Shown here: in pieces, positions 1 through 11,856 of the stretch
Layout of the letters: every line of letters begins with the position of its first letter
How positions within the stretch are numbered: position 1 is the stretch's first letter
Assembly (NCBI GenBank): GCA_963978545.1
Contig: OZ021722.1
Location: 2,728,001 to 2,792,000, forward strand
Origin: Linyphia triangularis
Taxonomy: Eukaryota; Arthropoda; Arachnida; Araneae; Linyphiidae
Length of the DNA stretch: 64,000 nt
Direction: 5' to 3'
Translations under genes and position numbers: made by a program
The notes under the pieces: model-generated
Seen by the model: only the letters and a program-made list of their open reading frames with translations
Database searches by the model: none
What the model was told of the DNA's origin: nothing

Positions 1-66
1 TAGTAAGACGCCTTTGAAAAAGGATGAATGTAACAATCATTTTAATTTAATATACCCGAAGTATTT

Positions 67-272
67 ATTGAAAATTCAAGCCGACCAAACGGTACAGTGT
101 TTAGCGTGCTAGCCTCTAGAGCGCGAGGTTGCGGGTTCCGAGTCCCGTGTTAGGCATGGGTGTTTGTAAATGTATGTTGGCTTGTCTAATGACGAATGTT
201 TAGGCGTATTATAGCCCTCGTGTTGCTGACGGCGCCAGAAAATCTGAAAACAACCAACCATTGAAAATTCAA
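67..272 (+). mobile_element. SINE-1 copy a (tRNA-derived), with target duplication
   Basis: A tRNA-like head (A-box-like TAGTGGTTAGCG region, here mutated; B-box-like GGTTGCGGGTTCCGAG) is followed by a body shared with eight other copies and a CCAA-type tail. A 13-bp direct duplication, ATTGAAAATTCAA, lies at 67-79 and 260-272, so the element proper is 80-259. Pol III retroposons of this type do not code for protein and move with the enzymes of a LINE partner. The B box carries an extra C compared with copies d and h. No intact tRNA fold is claimed. Confidence 0.9.
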
Positions 273-364
273 TTTTTCTTTTAATGTTAAGTAAATGAAA
301 ATTATTTCTGATATATATATATATATATAACATTGGTCGTTGCACTAAAATTTGACACTGTGTA

Positions 365-990
365 ACCATTTTTTATTTATTTTCACTCATTTCAATAAAA
401 AAGGCCAATTTTCGATATATTTGGCAATAATTTTTATTTGATTTGATAGATACTTTTATTTGATAGGCATTGTCCTTGTTTGCGCGTAAAACGCATAAAA
501 AAAAAATTAAAAAAAAAAAAAATCAGTCGGGTTACTCAAGGGCAAAGAGCTCTGTGTTAAAGGCACTTTGTTTTCTCACTTTTTACGCTTTTATCGCATT
601 TTTATGGGAATTTCGGAGGTGGGAATGTTTAGAACACCTTCTGAGGCATTACCACATGGATTTTGAACAAAATCGTTCGAGTCGTTTTTTTAGCAATCAC
701 TGAAAAACACGATGTTTTCAATGGCAGCTACCTTACGCGCATGCGCGATTTTGACGAAAACCTCAATTGTAGGTCCTTGTGCCACCACCAACCCGCACAC
801 CAAATTTGAATATCGTAGGTCAATTTGTTCGAGAGTTATGCTCACCACGTATGTTTAGACCCACATACTCAGAGACAGACATTTTTTCTAGATCACTTTT
901 TTGAAATCAAAATGTTCCAAAACGTGGGGGGAATCGAAATTTTTGTAATTTTTTTATTTACCGAATACTATACTTTCATTAAAATAGTTA
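365..990 (+). repeat. Repeat E copy 1
   Basis: One of about twelve copies of a dispersed repeat of about 750 bp. Landmarks in order are a GGCGATAT/GGCAATAATT segment, a poly-A patch, AACTCTGTGTTAAAGGCA, TTCGGAGGTGGG, a GCGCATGCGC palindrome (737-746 here), a GACCACGTA/CAGACAGACATTTTTTCTAG block and a distal CCAAAACGTGG. Full copies begin near ACATCGCACAACTTTCAATTA and end near TAATTGAAAGT followed by A-rich DNA, so short terminal inverted repeats are possible. There is no conserved reading frame. I cannot assign it to a known class. Confidence 0.75.
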
Positions 991-1049
991 AGTAGTTAGT
1001 GACAAAGAATATTTTTTAATCTACTTTGCGCTTGAATTCATTTGGGTCT

Positions 1050-2000
1050 TCACTGACAATAAAATCGGGTGTGCTGATATAACAGTGTACAGATACTGTT
1101 GGCAACGTGTGCATGGTGTTTGCACCTAATTTTAAATAATAAAAACATCCTTAACATCAAAATGTGTGGTAAAATACGTTTCAAAATGAACTGGAATTTA
1201 TGCATTCATGTCTAAGTATCTTTTTATTATTATTAAAACAAATTTGGCAACAGGGAAGAGCAATGCAACGTTGAGTTGACTGGACCACACTCCATAAGAA
1301 ATGTCATGTACCAATGGACGACAATTCTCACATTTTTTTAAAAACGAGTTAAATTAGTTTATATTTATGAAGAATTTCTTTCTGATTCCAAGTATTCAAA
1401 CAAAAGCTCTTTAAAAAAAATTAGTTATTTAAATATTAAGATCAAAACACTCAACTATGGCTGTGATGTCAAAACTTCCTTCCGTTTCTATGGTTATCGT
1501 GACGTTTCTGCCAAATAGTTGTGGTGTGTGTTTGGCATCGGTGTTTAGTAGACAATTGAAATATCCCATACCGGTTGGCACGATTTGCGAGAAACTTGCA
1601 AAACTGGTTTCCGCTGCTGCGTTTCAAGCCAAGTTGTTTCAGATGTAGTGACATCACATTCAGTTCGAGCCGAATGAATCGTTTTCTCACCGAAGTCTAA
1701 CAGAGGAACTTTGATTGCAAATTTAAAAAAAAAGGAAAAATGCATTGAACAGAAATTTTTGTGTTTATGGCCTTTTCGCAACATTTAGAAGAATTGAATA
1801 AAAAAATAAAAAATGCGGGAATTCTCCGTTCAATTTTATCTTTTATTTATTCAGGTTAAAACAAATTTGGCAACAGGTAAAGAGTTTCCAAATTTTAACT
1901 TACAACGTCACAGATTGAAACAGTACGTGAGTTAATCAGTGCTCAAAGTAATTCTTGCAGTAATGGTGTCGCAGTTCCACTTCTAAAATTCACGTATTAT
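1050..2000 (-). mobile_element. Repeat H copy 1, interrupted by repeat I
   Basis: The H element recurs many times in the window. On its minus strand it reads AAAGTTTTTAATATAAATCC, then CATCTAATTTTAAATATTAAAAAC, then an AT-rich AAAACAATTTTATTATTTATT part, GGCAACAGGAAAGAGTTT, and finally the GATGTCGATGACAATGCA block in reverse. The two ends share an AAATCCTTTATAT word in opposite orientation, which suggests a TIR element, but no transposase is seen. This copy is diverged and repeat I sits inside it. Confidence 0.6.
1315..1815 (-). mobile_element. Repeat I copy 1 (about 500-bp TIR element)
   Basis: This is an inverted relative of the segment at 45300-45820. Shared landmarks include TATGGCCTTTTCG, GTTCGAGCCGAATGA, AAACTGGTTTCCGCTGCTGCG, CCGGTTGGC and TTTCTTTCTGAT. 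Both ends carry a word like GGAGAATTCCCGCATTTTTT in opposite orientations, which fits a non-autonomous DNA transposon. The open frames on both strands here are not conserved in the other copy. Confidence 0.7.
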
Positions 2001-2301
2001 TAAGATTTGTGATGTAATGCTATTACTTTTTATGACCACAACTCAATTATGAAATGATGCATTTGAACTGACAAGGTTCAAAGGAATGGTACGTTAAGTG
2101 AAGTACATTTCTACCTGTAACTTTTTATGGAGTTTGATAATGGTTCTATCGATTTCAAAATTATTCATTAATCGTAACAACGTGGAAACATCATAACAAC
2201 GTTTATAACAACGTGAACAAAAAAAAAAAGAAGAAAAAAATTAAATTTAAATAATTTTGAATACAAAATTGTGGCGAAAGTAGCTCTTTTTTGCGAGACA
2301 C

Positions 2302-2537
2302 TATACTAAACTTCAACTTAACTTGACATCACTAGACAATAGATCGTCACAGTGCTTATATGTATTTAATCCATTTTGGCGGCGTGAAAGCATAATGTTC
2401 GCCAAACCACAACCCTGTACAGAACAAAAGGTTTGGCGATAATGATGTCTTCACTCGGGCTAAAATGGATTAACTGCCTATGAGCACGGTGAAGATCTAT
2501 CGTCTAGTGATGTCAAGTTAAGTTGGAGTTTAGTATA
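2302..2537 (-). mobile_element. Hairpin MITE D copy 1 (beta arm first)
   Basis: The element begins TATACTAAAC and ends GTTTAGTATA, with two arms of about 100 nt that pair into a hairpin. Sister copies show that the target is TA and that the element ends are TACTAAAC. The arms are of two types: beta (GGCGGCGTGAAAGCATAATG) and alpha (GCGGAGTGAAGACATAATT). Here beta comes first and a degenerate alpha second. It is non-coding. Confidence 0.9.
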
Positions 2538-2844
2538 ATGTGAAAAAGTATTTTTTTGCAAGCCTCGTGCCCTATTACAGATTCCTGACATTGAAGTGAC
2601 ATACTTTCAGAAGAAATTCGTTGATTGGAGTCGCCAACATTAATAAATAGCATTAAAAACATATTTTGCACGTGATTATAAAAAAATATTGTTAAGCAAC
2701 ACGTGGGAAAATGCTTTTTAAAACTCGGTAAATTATTTGACTCATGCTAACACACTCGATCACATTATAACTAAGTCATTATGTATCTTTTGTCTTACCT
2801 CTATATATACACAAACACTACCGCAGTCCAAAGCTGCAACTAGA

Positions 2845-3022
2845 ACTCGTTACTTTAGTGACAAACCCAAAACTTGATGGAATGTATTATTATCTACAAC
2901 GAGTCTATTATCTGCCAAGTTCCAGTTCGATTGGATGAAGGCAAGTGAATTAGCCCTCCTAAGTTTTTTCCGCCATAATCACACAAACAAAATCGAAGCT
3001 TAATACAAAAGATTTAAAACAA
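2845..3022 (-). mobile_element. Repeat H fragment (copy 2)
   Basis: Only the part around the reversed GACAATGCATTC block and the CGAAG-TTAATA-AAAGGATTTAAA end remains. Its match to other H copies is clear but diverged. Confidence 0.6.
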
Positions 3023-3147
3023 ACATTCTTCTTGGGGAATTCTCTTCACTCTTAGCCCCCCTTCTCTCCTCTATCTTTACCTATCTATCTCTTCCCAACT
3101 CCAAAACATTTTCTTAAGTGATCTCAATCAAAAACCGTCCCATTGTG

Positions 3148-3156
<9 letters not shown>

Positions 3157-3204
<48 letters not shown>
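3157..3204. repeat. (TA)n microsatellite
   Basis: About 23 uninterrupted TA units directly after an A run. Confidence 0.95.
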
Positions 3205-3208
<4 letters not shown>

Positions 3209-3584
3209 TTATAAAGAATCCCCCGCCTTGAGTATCGCTGCCTACTCCTATAAATTAGAAGTCGGCAAATCCTACAATGTTATGGCAATCAAGTTTTTTT
3301 TTTTATATATCTATCTTTCTTTCGCGAGCAGGGGATTTCAGTCACGACGCGCGACCGGGAGCCGTTATAAATCAAACTTAATTTCCAATAAAAGCCGTCT
3401 TTAAGCTCCAATATCTGAGCGATGTTTTTGCGAGATAGGCTTGGGATAGGAAAATTAGGTCACAGAGTTGGTTTTCTCGGGGCGGGATTCTTTTCTCTTC
3501 TGCAGTCGACGTAAAGAGTGAATTCTTCCACGATGGTCATGCTTTAAGATGTCTTATTCTATGTTTAAAATATAAAGTTTAGTG

Positions 3585-3720
3585 GATGTCCTGGTAAGGA
3601 CCATTTCCTATGCTCGCTATGTTAAAATTTTCTAGCCCAGTTCATTTAGAAGCTACTTTCTACAAAATCTTCTCATTTGGTACGAAAATGATCACTTCAT
3701 GAAATGACATATTCGATAAA
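3585..3720 (+). mobile_element. Foldback element C, left-arm fragment (copy 1)
   Basis: It matches the terminal arm of the C family: CCTGGTAAGGACCATT, TATGCTCGCTATGTTA, TCTAGCCCAGT, then GGTACGAAAATGATCACTT and ATGAAATGACAT. The right arm is missing, so this is a solo arm or truncated copy. Confidence 0.7.
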
Positions 3721-4455
<735 letters not shown>

Positions 4456-4479
4456 GAAGTCCTAGTAAGGATATGTCTT

Positions 4480-4540
4480 GCCTTGCGTCACGGAGCTTTG
4501 GAGAGTGACTTTACTTCTTACACTTGCATTGTTTCTACTA
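4480..4540 (+). repeat. Short repeat M
   Basis: The words TTTGGAGAGTGACTTTACTT and GCATTGTTTC recur in reverse at about 43590-43650, which marks a short dispersed repeat of unknown class. Confidence 0.5.
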
Positions 4541-4541
4541 A

Positions 4542-4783
4542 AGCCGAATTTACACGCTACCAGTCGAACCGCCAGCTTAGATCGCCAGTTCCGTCTAAGA
4601 CATCAGCAAAGCAACCGTTGCGCCCTTTATCGGTGATCACGGGAGAGCGCACTTGATTGGTTGATCGCAGTAGCCGGCGCCAGTAAATAGAAAATGTTTG
4701 GTTTGATGGAACCAGTAGCCTGGTGACGTCACTGGCCGGTGATTTAAACTGGAACCTCGACTGGTTGCATGTAAATCCCGGCT
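4542..4783. mobile_element. MITE N, about 240 bp, with 30-nt TIRs
   Basis: The left end AGCCGAATTTACACGCTACC is matched in reverse by the right end, which on the other strand reads AGCCGGGATTTACATGCAAC; the homology continues through CCAGTCGA. There is no coding capacity. I cannot fix a target duplication, so the superfamily is open. Confidence 0.7.
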
Positions 4784-4802
4784 GTACGCGATTTATTGTT
4801 TA

Positions 4803-5218
4803 TGAGGAAGTCCTAGTAAGGATCATTCCCTACACTCTCTATGTTACAATCTTATAGCCCAGTGCATTTAGAAACTACTTTCTAGAAAGCTTTGAAATTT
4901 GGTGCGTACGTACGATCACTTAATGAAATGACACAAATTAAAAACTCGAAAGTAGCGTCTGATATATTTTATTTTAGATTTGAAACCCTTACATCAGTCA
5001 GTGAATATATACAGTGGCGCCACCTGCAGGGTAGTCTTTTGCTGTTTTAATTTTCGTTTATAATAGATAGACATTAAATGAAAAAAACAATTTATGTCGT
5101 TTCATTGAGTGATCATTTTTGTACCTACTCAATAAATGTCAAGGTTTTATATACAAAGTAGTTTCTGAATTGTAACAAAGATAGTTTTAGGGTAATGATC
5201 ATTGCTTAAGATGCGTTT
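4803..5218 (+). mobile_element. Foldback element C copy 2 (near full length)
   Basis: The left arm starts CCTAGTAAGGATCATTCC and runs through GATCACTTAATGAAATGACA. A central part, ATTTTAATTTTCGTTTATAA, is followed by the inverted right arm (CATTTCATTGAGTGATCATT, AAATGTCAAGG, AAGTAGTTTCT). The arms are about 140 nt. No open frame is conserved across copies, so it is a non-autonomous foldback element. Confidence 0.8.
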
Positions 5219-5284
5219 TTCCTTTTGAGAGTTGGTAGACCATAGATCCGATGCAATGATTCGCCAAATGCGAAATCTTCGAAA

Positions 5285-6034
5285 ATATTGTGGCGTGGAT
5301 GGGTTCGAAAGATTTGAAGCCAAAGCTGATCAACACTTGCAGAAATTTATTCCAATATAACTCTTCACAGGTTCCCTTACAACTCCAGAACTTCTCGTTC
5401 TAGTAGACTCAATACAGCTCTTTTCACAACAATAGAGCACAAAACAGCAGTTAAAAACTTGACAACACAACTGCTGAAATAGCTGCAAAAGACAGTGCAA
5501 TACAGTTCGCTTTAGAACTACTCTGAATGCTCACTGAGACTCAGTATCTCAACTCAGTAACTCCAGTCAACAACTCCCCGCTCACTTGGCCGGTCTTATA
5601 TAGGAGTCAAACCTTCTTGAAACTTCTAGAGGTAGATATTTGGAGAACTTTCCCGATCGTAGTCGAAAAGTCCTATACATGTACATGGGGACCGAAAATG
5701 ACGCCAAATGGTCGCCAAGTTTGGCGACATTTGGTGATTTATCGCCAAATTTGGTGACAAAAATTAGTCGCCAAAACCATCGCCAACTTGGCTCTATCTC
5801 GCCAATTTGCCGAGATTGTCATTACCATAACGTTAAATGCCCTGCTCCTTGTAAAACTCGTTTCCCAGCGTTATCTCTGTAAAACACGTTATCAAGCATT
5901 AAGACACACATTGCGGGGAAGCAAAGTAAAGACGAACTATTGCACTGCCTTATGCGAAATGTACATAAATTTTCCCATTTACAAAATTAACAAACCGAAA
6001 TATGTACAAATATACAAAAATTCTTTAACAATAT
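5285..6034 (-). mobile_element. LTR-A copy 1, solo LTR with 4-bp duplication
   Basis: On the minus strand the 742-bp unit (5289-6030) runs from a TGTTA... start (slightly mutated) to ...CGC(C)ACA, with a TATATAAG-type box and an AATAAA signal in the order expected of U3-R-U5. The flanking 4 bp are ATAT on both sides. No gag, pol or second LTR is adjacent, so LTR-LTR recombination is the simplest explanation. Short open frames inside it are shared by sister LTRs only as repeat sequence. Confidence 0.85.
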
Positions 6035-6711
6035 TGCTTCCAAACGTTTTGCTGTATGTTCGATATGTTTTGGTTTTGACAAGTTTTCTTTTTATTTTTT
6101 AAATCGTGTATTTTGAAACGATAGTCAATCTTTCCTGAACCCCTATCTTCGACATTAGCCAACACCGTTAGGCTAAGTGGGGAGGTCTTGCCGCAGGAAA
6201 GGAATCCAATTCCAAACGTGCTTTGTAGAAAACGTCTCCACTCATCCATTAAGAAAAGAGGAATGTAGAGATTTCTGACATGTTTCGACATCGGCCACTT
6301 CTTCTCAAGAAGGGGGGGGGGGGGCACTTCAACTTTGGATATCAGAAACCTTAAGTGAAATGTCGTGTCATAGCGGAATCAAAATTCCATGTATATTATT
6401 CTTGGCCTCCTCTAAAAAAGACTTATGGAATGAAAGAATGCATAAGGAAAGAAAGGGTTCATTGTTAAGGAAACTTGAAGGAAGGAAACAAAATTCTTTA
6501 TCTCTCTTGGGAAAATAACTTTCCATGGAATCTTTAAAACTTTTTTTTAAATTTAGAAATCAGGATTTGGACTTACTTGACAGATAAGGCAATATAAAAT
6601 TCTGGTTTTTCATTATTTTTTTTTTTTTTTTTTTTTTTTAGAGTTAAGGTTAATTGTTTTCCCTTTGTGAGTTGAAAATTGTTTTATCATAATGAAAATA
6701 AAATCAGAAGT
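6031..6711. other. No recognisable feature
   Basis: AT-rich sequence with a 14-G run near 6311-6324 and a poly-T of about 19 near 6621. No repeat-family match was seen. Confidence 0.4.
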
Positions 6712-7075
6712 CTGAAACATCGCACGACTTTCAATATTACACTATAATGTTGGTCATTGCATTATTATTTGTGCTGTTATTTAAAATTCATATTTTCACT
6801 CGTTTAAATTAAAAAATTGCCAGTTTGACGATATTTTTGTCAATAATTTTTATAAGGAAAAAAAAAAAAACATGGCGAAATTGGCGATTTTATTCGATAG
6901 ATCAATTTGTTTGGGAGCTATACCGACCACGTACACACAGACAGACATTTTTTCAATACCTCTTTTTTTAAATAAGGGTGTTCCAAAATGTTAAGAAATG
7001 TAGAGGGGGGAAAAAAAGGGGGGGGGGGGCGAATTTTTCTTACAGAATGCGATACTTTCTTTATATATAACTGTG
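6712..7075 (+). repeat. Repeat E copy 2, internally deleted
   Basis: It has the E start (ACATCGCACGACTTTCAATA) and the E end (CACAGACAGACATTTTTTC, then a degenerate CCAAAATGTT) but lacks the middle that contains the GCGCATGCGC palindrome. A G run interrupts the distal part. Confidence 0.75.
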
Positions 7076-7505
7076 TAAACATATTTGAAATTAAGAGTAA
7101 AAATACAGAGTACTGTTAATGTTGCCTTCAAGTCTTTCGCGTCTGTCAGGCAATCTGAAACGCAGAGCTTTGATTGAGTGAAAATAAATATTGAATTAAT
7201 TCGACAATTTTTTTATTTTATTTTTTCTAAACAGCTATATAGTGTTAAAAAAAATTTTAGAAATTCGACTGCTTCAAAACTTCAAAAATAGTTTAATAAA
7301 AGTAAAATTTTGCTTTAAAAAGTTTACTTTAAAAAAAAGTTAAAACTTTAAAAAGTTTTAATTAGTTAAAATTTTAAAAACTAAACAACACAATTGGTTT
7401 TTAACTTTTTACTTGCATATAATATCTCGCTAAATGTAGGAATGTGTGATGAATGTTTTTCAATACCAGCCAAAATAAATATTCCCTTTTTATTAAATCC
7501 TCTGT
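7076..7505. other. AT-rich sequence, no recognisable feature
   Basis: Rich in AAAGTTTTA/TTAAAA words near 7310-7380, which look like slippage products. No gene signal was seen. Confidence 0.4.
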
Positions 7506-7509
7506 ATTA

Positions 7510-7970
7510 ATTTAGTCTAATTAACGACCTTGCCGTCATCCAATCAGTCTGAAACTTGGAAGATAGATTCGATGTCGATGACAATGCATTCGATCGAATT
7601 TTGGAAGGCTGTCTATCACTAAAAGTTCGCTATTACGAAATACTAATAAACCAATTTCCGTCATCTACTCGCTTTGAAATAGCATTTAACCGATCATTGA
7701 AGCAACTTTTTCCTGTTGCCAGAATTGTTTTAATAAATAAATAATAAAATTGTTTTAATCAGAATGAATAAAAGATATTGGGATGGCAGTGCATAAATTC
7801 ATTTTAATGAATAAATTTTTGAAAAGTAGATTAATGCATATTTTGCTGATAGAGTTTGCATCTAATTTTAAATATTAAAAACAAGCACAACAGAAACGGC
7901 GCTGTGTTAATGAATGTAAAAAATGGCATCGCATGTAAAGGATTTATAATTTTTTTTAAACTTTGTTTTC
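7510..7970 (+). mobile_element. Repeat H copy 3
   Basis: The forward H order is clear: GCCGTCATCCAATC, GATTCGATGTCGATGACAAT, TACTAATAAACCAA, ATAGCATTTAACCGATCATT, GTTGCCAGAATTGTTTTAAT, and the distal end GTAAAGGATTTATAA. The frame over its first part is not kept in other H copies. Confidence 0.75.
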
Positions 7971-8018
7971 ATCTGAAAATCTTAGTGTTATGAGTTGATT
8001 GGTAACAAGAAATAGACT

Positions 8019-8668
8019 GAGAGGCGACTTCAATTTTTGGACCCCATCGAACATCATTCTAAATCTTTTATAGAAATTAGAGAAAAGTGAGTAGATTACG
8101 AATCCACTTGTCTGCCGTGGCAAAAATGGCCGAAACTGGTCAAAAATCGACTTTTAATAAATTGAACTAAATGCAATTGCCAAATGCGCCATAACTTGCC
8201 AAATGATGAGCTTTTTTTTTATTTGGTAACCCTCACTCTTCAATTTTCAATTAAAAAGGTTGCAGACGATTCAAATATCTGGCAACGGTCTACTTGCATC
8301 TATTAAAATTGAGCCAAGTGGGCAAAAAATATTACGTCATTTACGACGTAACTAATGTCGCCAATTTGGCTTATTTTTAAAAGATACAAGTTTTCTCAGC
8401 CAAAGATCAGAAATCGTTTGCGCTTTTTCTCATTGAAAATAAAATGATGTGGGTTGCCAGACGAATAAGTTTGTTCTCTTTTTGGCAAGTTATGACATAT
8501 TTGGCAATCGGATTTTAGTTCAACTCATTCCGAGTCGATTATTGATCAGTTTCGGCCATTTTTGCCACGGCAGACCAGTGGTTTCGTAATCTACTCACTT
8601 TTCTCCAATCTCTATGAAAAAAATTCAGAATGATGTTCGATGGGGTCCAAAAATTGCAGTCGCCTCTC
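8019..8668. mobile_element. Foldback element G copy 1
   Basis: Two inverted arms of about 300 nt run from GAGAGGCGAC to GTCGCCTCTC around a short centre containing TTACGTCATTTACGACGTAA. Arm words include TTTTTGGACCCCATCGAACA, CTGCCGTGGCAAAAATGGCC and GATTGCCAAATATG-type motifs. An RNA across it would form a very long hairpin. No transposase is present. Confidence 0.85.
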
Positions 8669-9060
8669 GACTATAAAAGCTCTCTTTCCAACATTTACTG
8701 GAACTCCAAAGCGGAGCCAAAGAAGATAAAATATTCCGACAACCCAGAGGCAAGCGTGCGAGATGGCGAGATAAGTAAGAACCTTTCCTGTCTTCTGAGA
8801 AGGGGGGAGGCCTCTTGGACCATGTGTGAGCCCCTTTCTATCCGGGTCTAATCTATCCGGAGCATCGGGAGGATGTGGCGACATTTGACAGTTGGGGGCG
8901 AATTTTCTTTTTTATTTCTTTGTTCCATTTCGGCGGACTTTTTTTTTTTTTTTTAGCAGAGAGAGAGAGAGTTCTTGCTGTTGAGGGATGATTTGTTAAG
9001 TTAGTATTACATCTAAATTAACCTAATTAACTAGCCAGTGAACAGAAAATAGTAAATTCC
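8669..9060. other. No recognisable feature
   Basis: A mixed sequence with a poly-T run and a short GA run. Two overlapping open frames on opposite strands extend into the G arm and have no protein signature. Confidence 0.4.
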
Positions 9061-9262
9061 TAGTCTACTTGGCCGACCAAACGTTATAGTGGTAAGCGTG
9101 CTAACTTCTAGACCGCGAGGTTGCGGGTTCCGAGTCCCGTGTTAGGCAAGGGTGTTTGTAAATGTATGTTGACTTGTCTAATAACGAATGTTTCGGCGCA
9201 TTATAGTCCTCACGTTGCTGACGGCGCCAGATAATCTGAATACAACCAACATAGTCTACTTG
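9061..9262 (+). mobile_element. SINE-1 copy b
   Basis: The element is flanked by an 11-bp duplication, TAGTCTACTTG, at 9061-9071 and 9252-9262. The A-box region (TATAGTGGTAAGCGTGC) and the C-inserted B box are visible, and the body and tail match copy a. Confidence 0.92.
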
Positions 9263-9429
9263 TATGAGTTGGCGCGTTTTTTGAAAACTTGACGACCAGG
9301 CCAAAACTTCACCAATTCAATATAGCCTAATTTCAAATCCACAAGATGGATTCAAAAAAGAAAAAAAAAAAAATGTTGGATGATTCAAATTTCAACAAAT
9401 GGTTGTAATGAAAAATAGCCGTTAACACT

Positions 9430-9667
9430 AACGCCAGAACGAACCATCCCACAATTTGATTTTTGCCGTTATTTACCCGTATTTTTTTATTTTTTTTTTA
9501 AACCATTTATGCCAGAACTGACCAAATGTGGTTTATCTAATGACAAACTAAGTTGATCACTAGATAAACCTCAAAATAAGGCCAACTAAGTTGACCATTA
9601 GATTCTACAAGTTGATGAAGTTGGAAAGAGCAAAAATCAAACTGTGGAATGGTCCGTTCTGGCGCTC
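9430..9667. mobile_element. MITE O, about 240 bp, with about 37-nt TIRs
   Basis: The left end ACGCCAGAACGAACCATCCC and the inverted right end GGAATGGTCCGTTCTGGCGC pair and extend through a TTTGATTTTTGCC word. A second inner inverted pair around GGTTTATCTA is present. It is non-coding. The target duplication is not clear. Confidence 0.75.
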
Positions 9668-9853
9668 AATTCCTCATTTAAAGATTCGTTTATTGTGCAG
9701 GAAATTTAAATATCACCTCCTGATAGGTTAGGAAAAAGTTTGGAATTCAAGATAAAAACTCATTTTTCTTAATTTTCCTCGAAATTTAAAAAAAATTTCC
9801 CGATGTTTGTGTAATAAAATCGATCGTTTCGTAATTTGTATAGAAAATTTCCA

Positions 9854-10000
9854 GTGCAAGGTTGCGTGTTCAAATCACGTCCGGGTCACCAATAAAGCGT
9901 AAGCTAGCTTTCACGAGCGACGGGCCTCGATCCAGGGACCATTGTGTCTCGAGACAGATGCTTTACCGCTGTGCAAAAGAGTACTCCAGTGCACAGAAGT
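9854..10000. repeat. tRNA-like fragments, probable SINE debris
   Basis: GGTTGCGTGTTCAAATCACG resembles a B box and T arm on the plus strand. In the opposite direction AGCGGTAAAGCATCTGTCTC resembles an A box with a B-box-like CCTGGATCGAGGCCC downstream. Neither makes a full tRNA, so these are likely two truncated tRNA-derived retroposons. This is a weak call. Confidence 0.4.
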
Positions 10001-10064
10001 TTTATCTGTTTTTTGATGTCGCCACAATGTTCAGAAGAAGTCCTAGTAACGATCATTTTTTATA

Positions 10065-11304
10065 TTAGAACAGGTAAAATGATGACATCAAGAAAAAATA
10101 AAAAATTATTCCGTTCATGAAACTTGGCAAAAACTTTTCATTTGTCATGAAAATGAATAATCAAAAATATCTAGCGGAGATAGGTGTTTTGGGATGGATG
10201 TGGGTAAGGGGTGTTTTATAACTGAAAAATTAATTTTGGAACAATCTAGGCATGTGACACATGTTTCTAGAGTATTTTTTTATGATGAATTTCATCAAAA
10301 AAGCAAGATGATATACAACTAATGAAAAAAAAAATAGTTAGTCAATTTTATAACTGAAAACATATGGAAAAACAGAAGAAAGGTAAAATATGGCATACAG
10401 AAATAAAAAAACTGGTCCGTTCATGAAAATTGACAAAAACGTTTTATTCGTCACGAGAATAAAGTAACAAAAGAGTCTATAAAAATATCTAGAAAAGGAG
10501 GGTGTTTATTGTGGGGGAATGAGAGTTCTTTTTTAAACTGAAAATTAATTTTGGAATAACCTAGGTGTAAAGATTTATCTAAGCGAGTGGCAACAGTCGA
10601 ATGACAACGTCAACAAGACAAGAAGAAGATAGTAGTTTGTTTGCAAAGAAAAAGATATAATAGACTTTAGTAATATTCTACTTAACTTCTTTTAAAAAAC
10701 TATAATAAAAGCGCTACCATCTGTCGTTATTTAGAGAAATCACCACACAGGTATGTGACGGGTGGAATACTTTTGGACGCTGAATGGAAAACAAACAAAC
10801 ATGATATAACATCCTACAAACTGATGTCTGTTTCATAGACTGTAATATAAAAGTACATGTAAAGAACCAAAACTGAGTGGAAAATGTTAAGAAACAACTA
10901 AAATTTAATAGAAAAAGTACCAGTTAGTAATAAGTAAGTAGTAGTAGTGAATAATTGAAATAGTAAGTAAACAAAAGTATAAGGGATGAAGAATATGAAA
11001 TAAGGTACACCCTTTCATTCGTCTATATAAATGATTTCGTTTATATAAATGACTATAACTTTTTATAGGATGGTTATATCGGCTATTTTTTTCATTCAAT
11101 TCAGTGTCAAAAAATAACTTCTCACACGTGTCACGTGACTAGGTTATCTAAAATTAATTTTCAGTTTAAAAAAAAATATGTATTGTAAATATGTATGACC
11201 CATTTTTTTATTGTTTTACGTCGTATTTTACTTTTCCTCGGTTTTTACATGTGTTTTCCTTTATAAAAAAAGAAATTTAACTTTTTTTTCATTCGATTCA
11301 GCAC

Positions 11305-11336
<32 letters not shown>

Positions 11337-11556
11337 TCTAAAACCTAGATTATGCCAAAATTAATTTTTCATTTATAAAACTCCTGCCCCTTCCCCCCCC
11401 CCCCCTAAAAAAAAATCTTCTACGCTAGATATTTTTATAGACTCTTTTGATCATTCATTCCCGTGACAAATGGAACATTTTTTGCGAAGTTTCATCAACG
11501 GACCAATTTTTTGTTTTGTTTTTCTAATGGTCTTTGGTATTATTTTACCCGTACTA
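10065..11556. mobile_element. Foldback element L (about 1.49 kb)
   Basis: The ends TAGAACAGGTAAAATGAT and, on the other strand, TAGTACGGGTAAAATAAT form TIRs. Inside each end is a direct duplication of a unit of about 200 nt (GGTCCGTTCATGAAA, AAAAATATCTAG, ACTGAAAATTAATTTTGGAA), so the arms are about 450 nt. The centre has no clear coding frame. TA or TATA flanks both sides. A related arm lies at 14990-15330. Confidence 0.7.
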
Positions 11557-11856
11557 TATCCACTATGTCTTCTTACCCAGTGCATTTAGAAACTACCTCC
11601 TACTTATAAAACCTTGAAATTTGGCGAGTAGGTACAAAAAAAAGATCACTTTAATACAATGACATAAATTGTTTTCATGGAATGCCTATCTAGTATAAAT
11701 GAAAATTAAAATGGAAAGTGGAAGTCACTGCATAGGCATTGATAAAAGGATTTCAAATGTAAAATAAATTAAATGAGACGTTATTTTCGAGTTTTCAATT
11801 TATGTCATTGTATTAAGTGATCATTTTCGTAACTACTCGCCAAATGTCAAGGGTTT

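Noticed and set aside
80..150. Functional tRNA gene in the SINE head
   Set aside because: The A and B boxes are recognisable but the acceptor and anticodon arms do not pair, and the unit repeats nine times with a common body and target duplications.
5527..6102. Several 76-104 codon frames in LTR-A
   Set aside because: The frames lie inside a repeated solo LTR, overlap one another and differ between copies. They do not resemble gag, pol or env.
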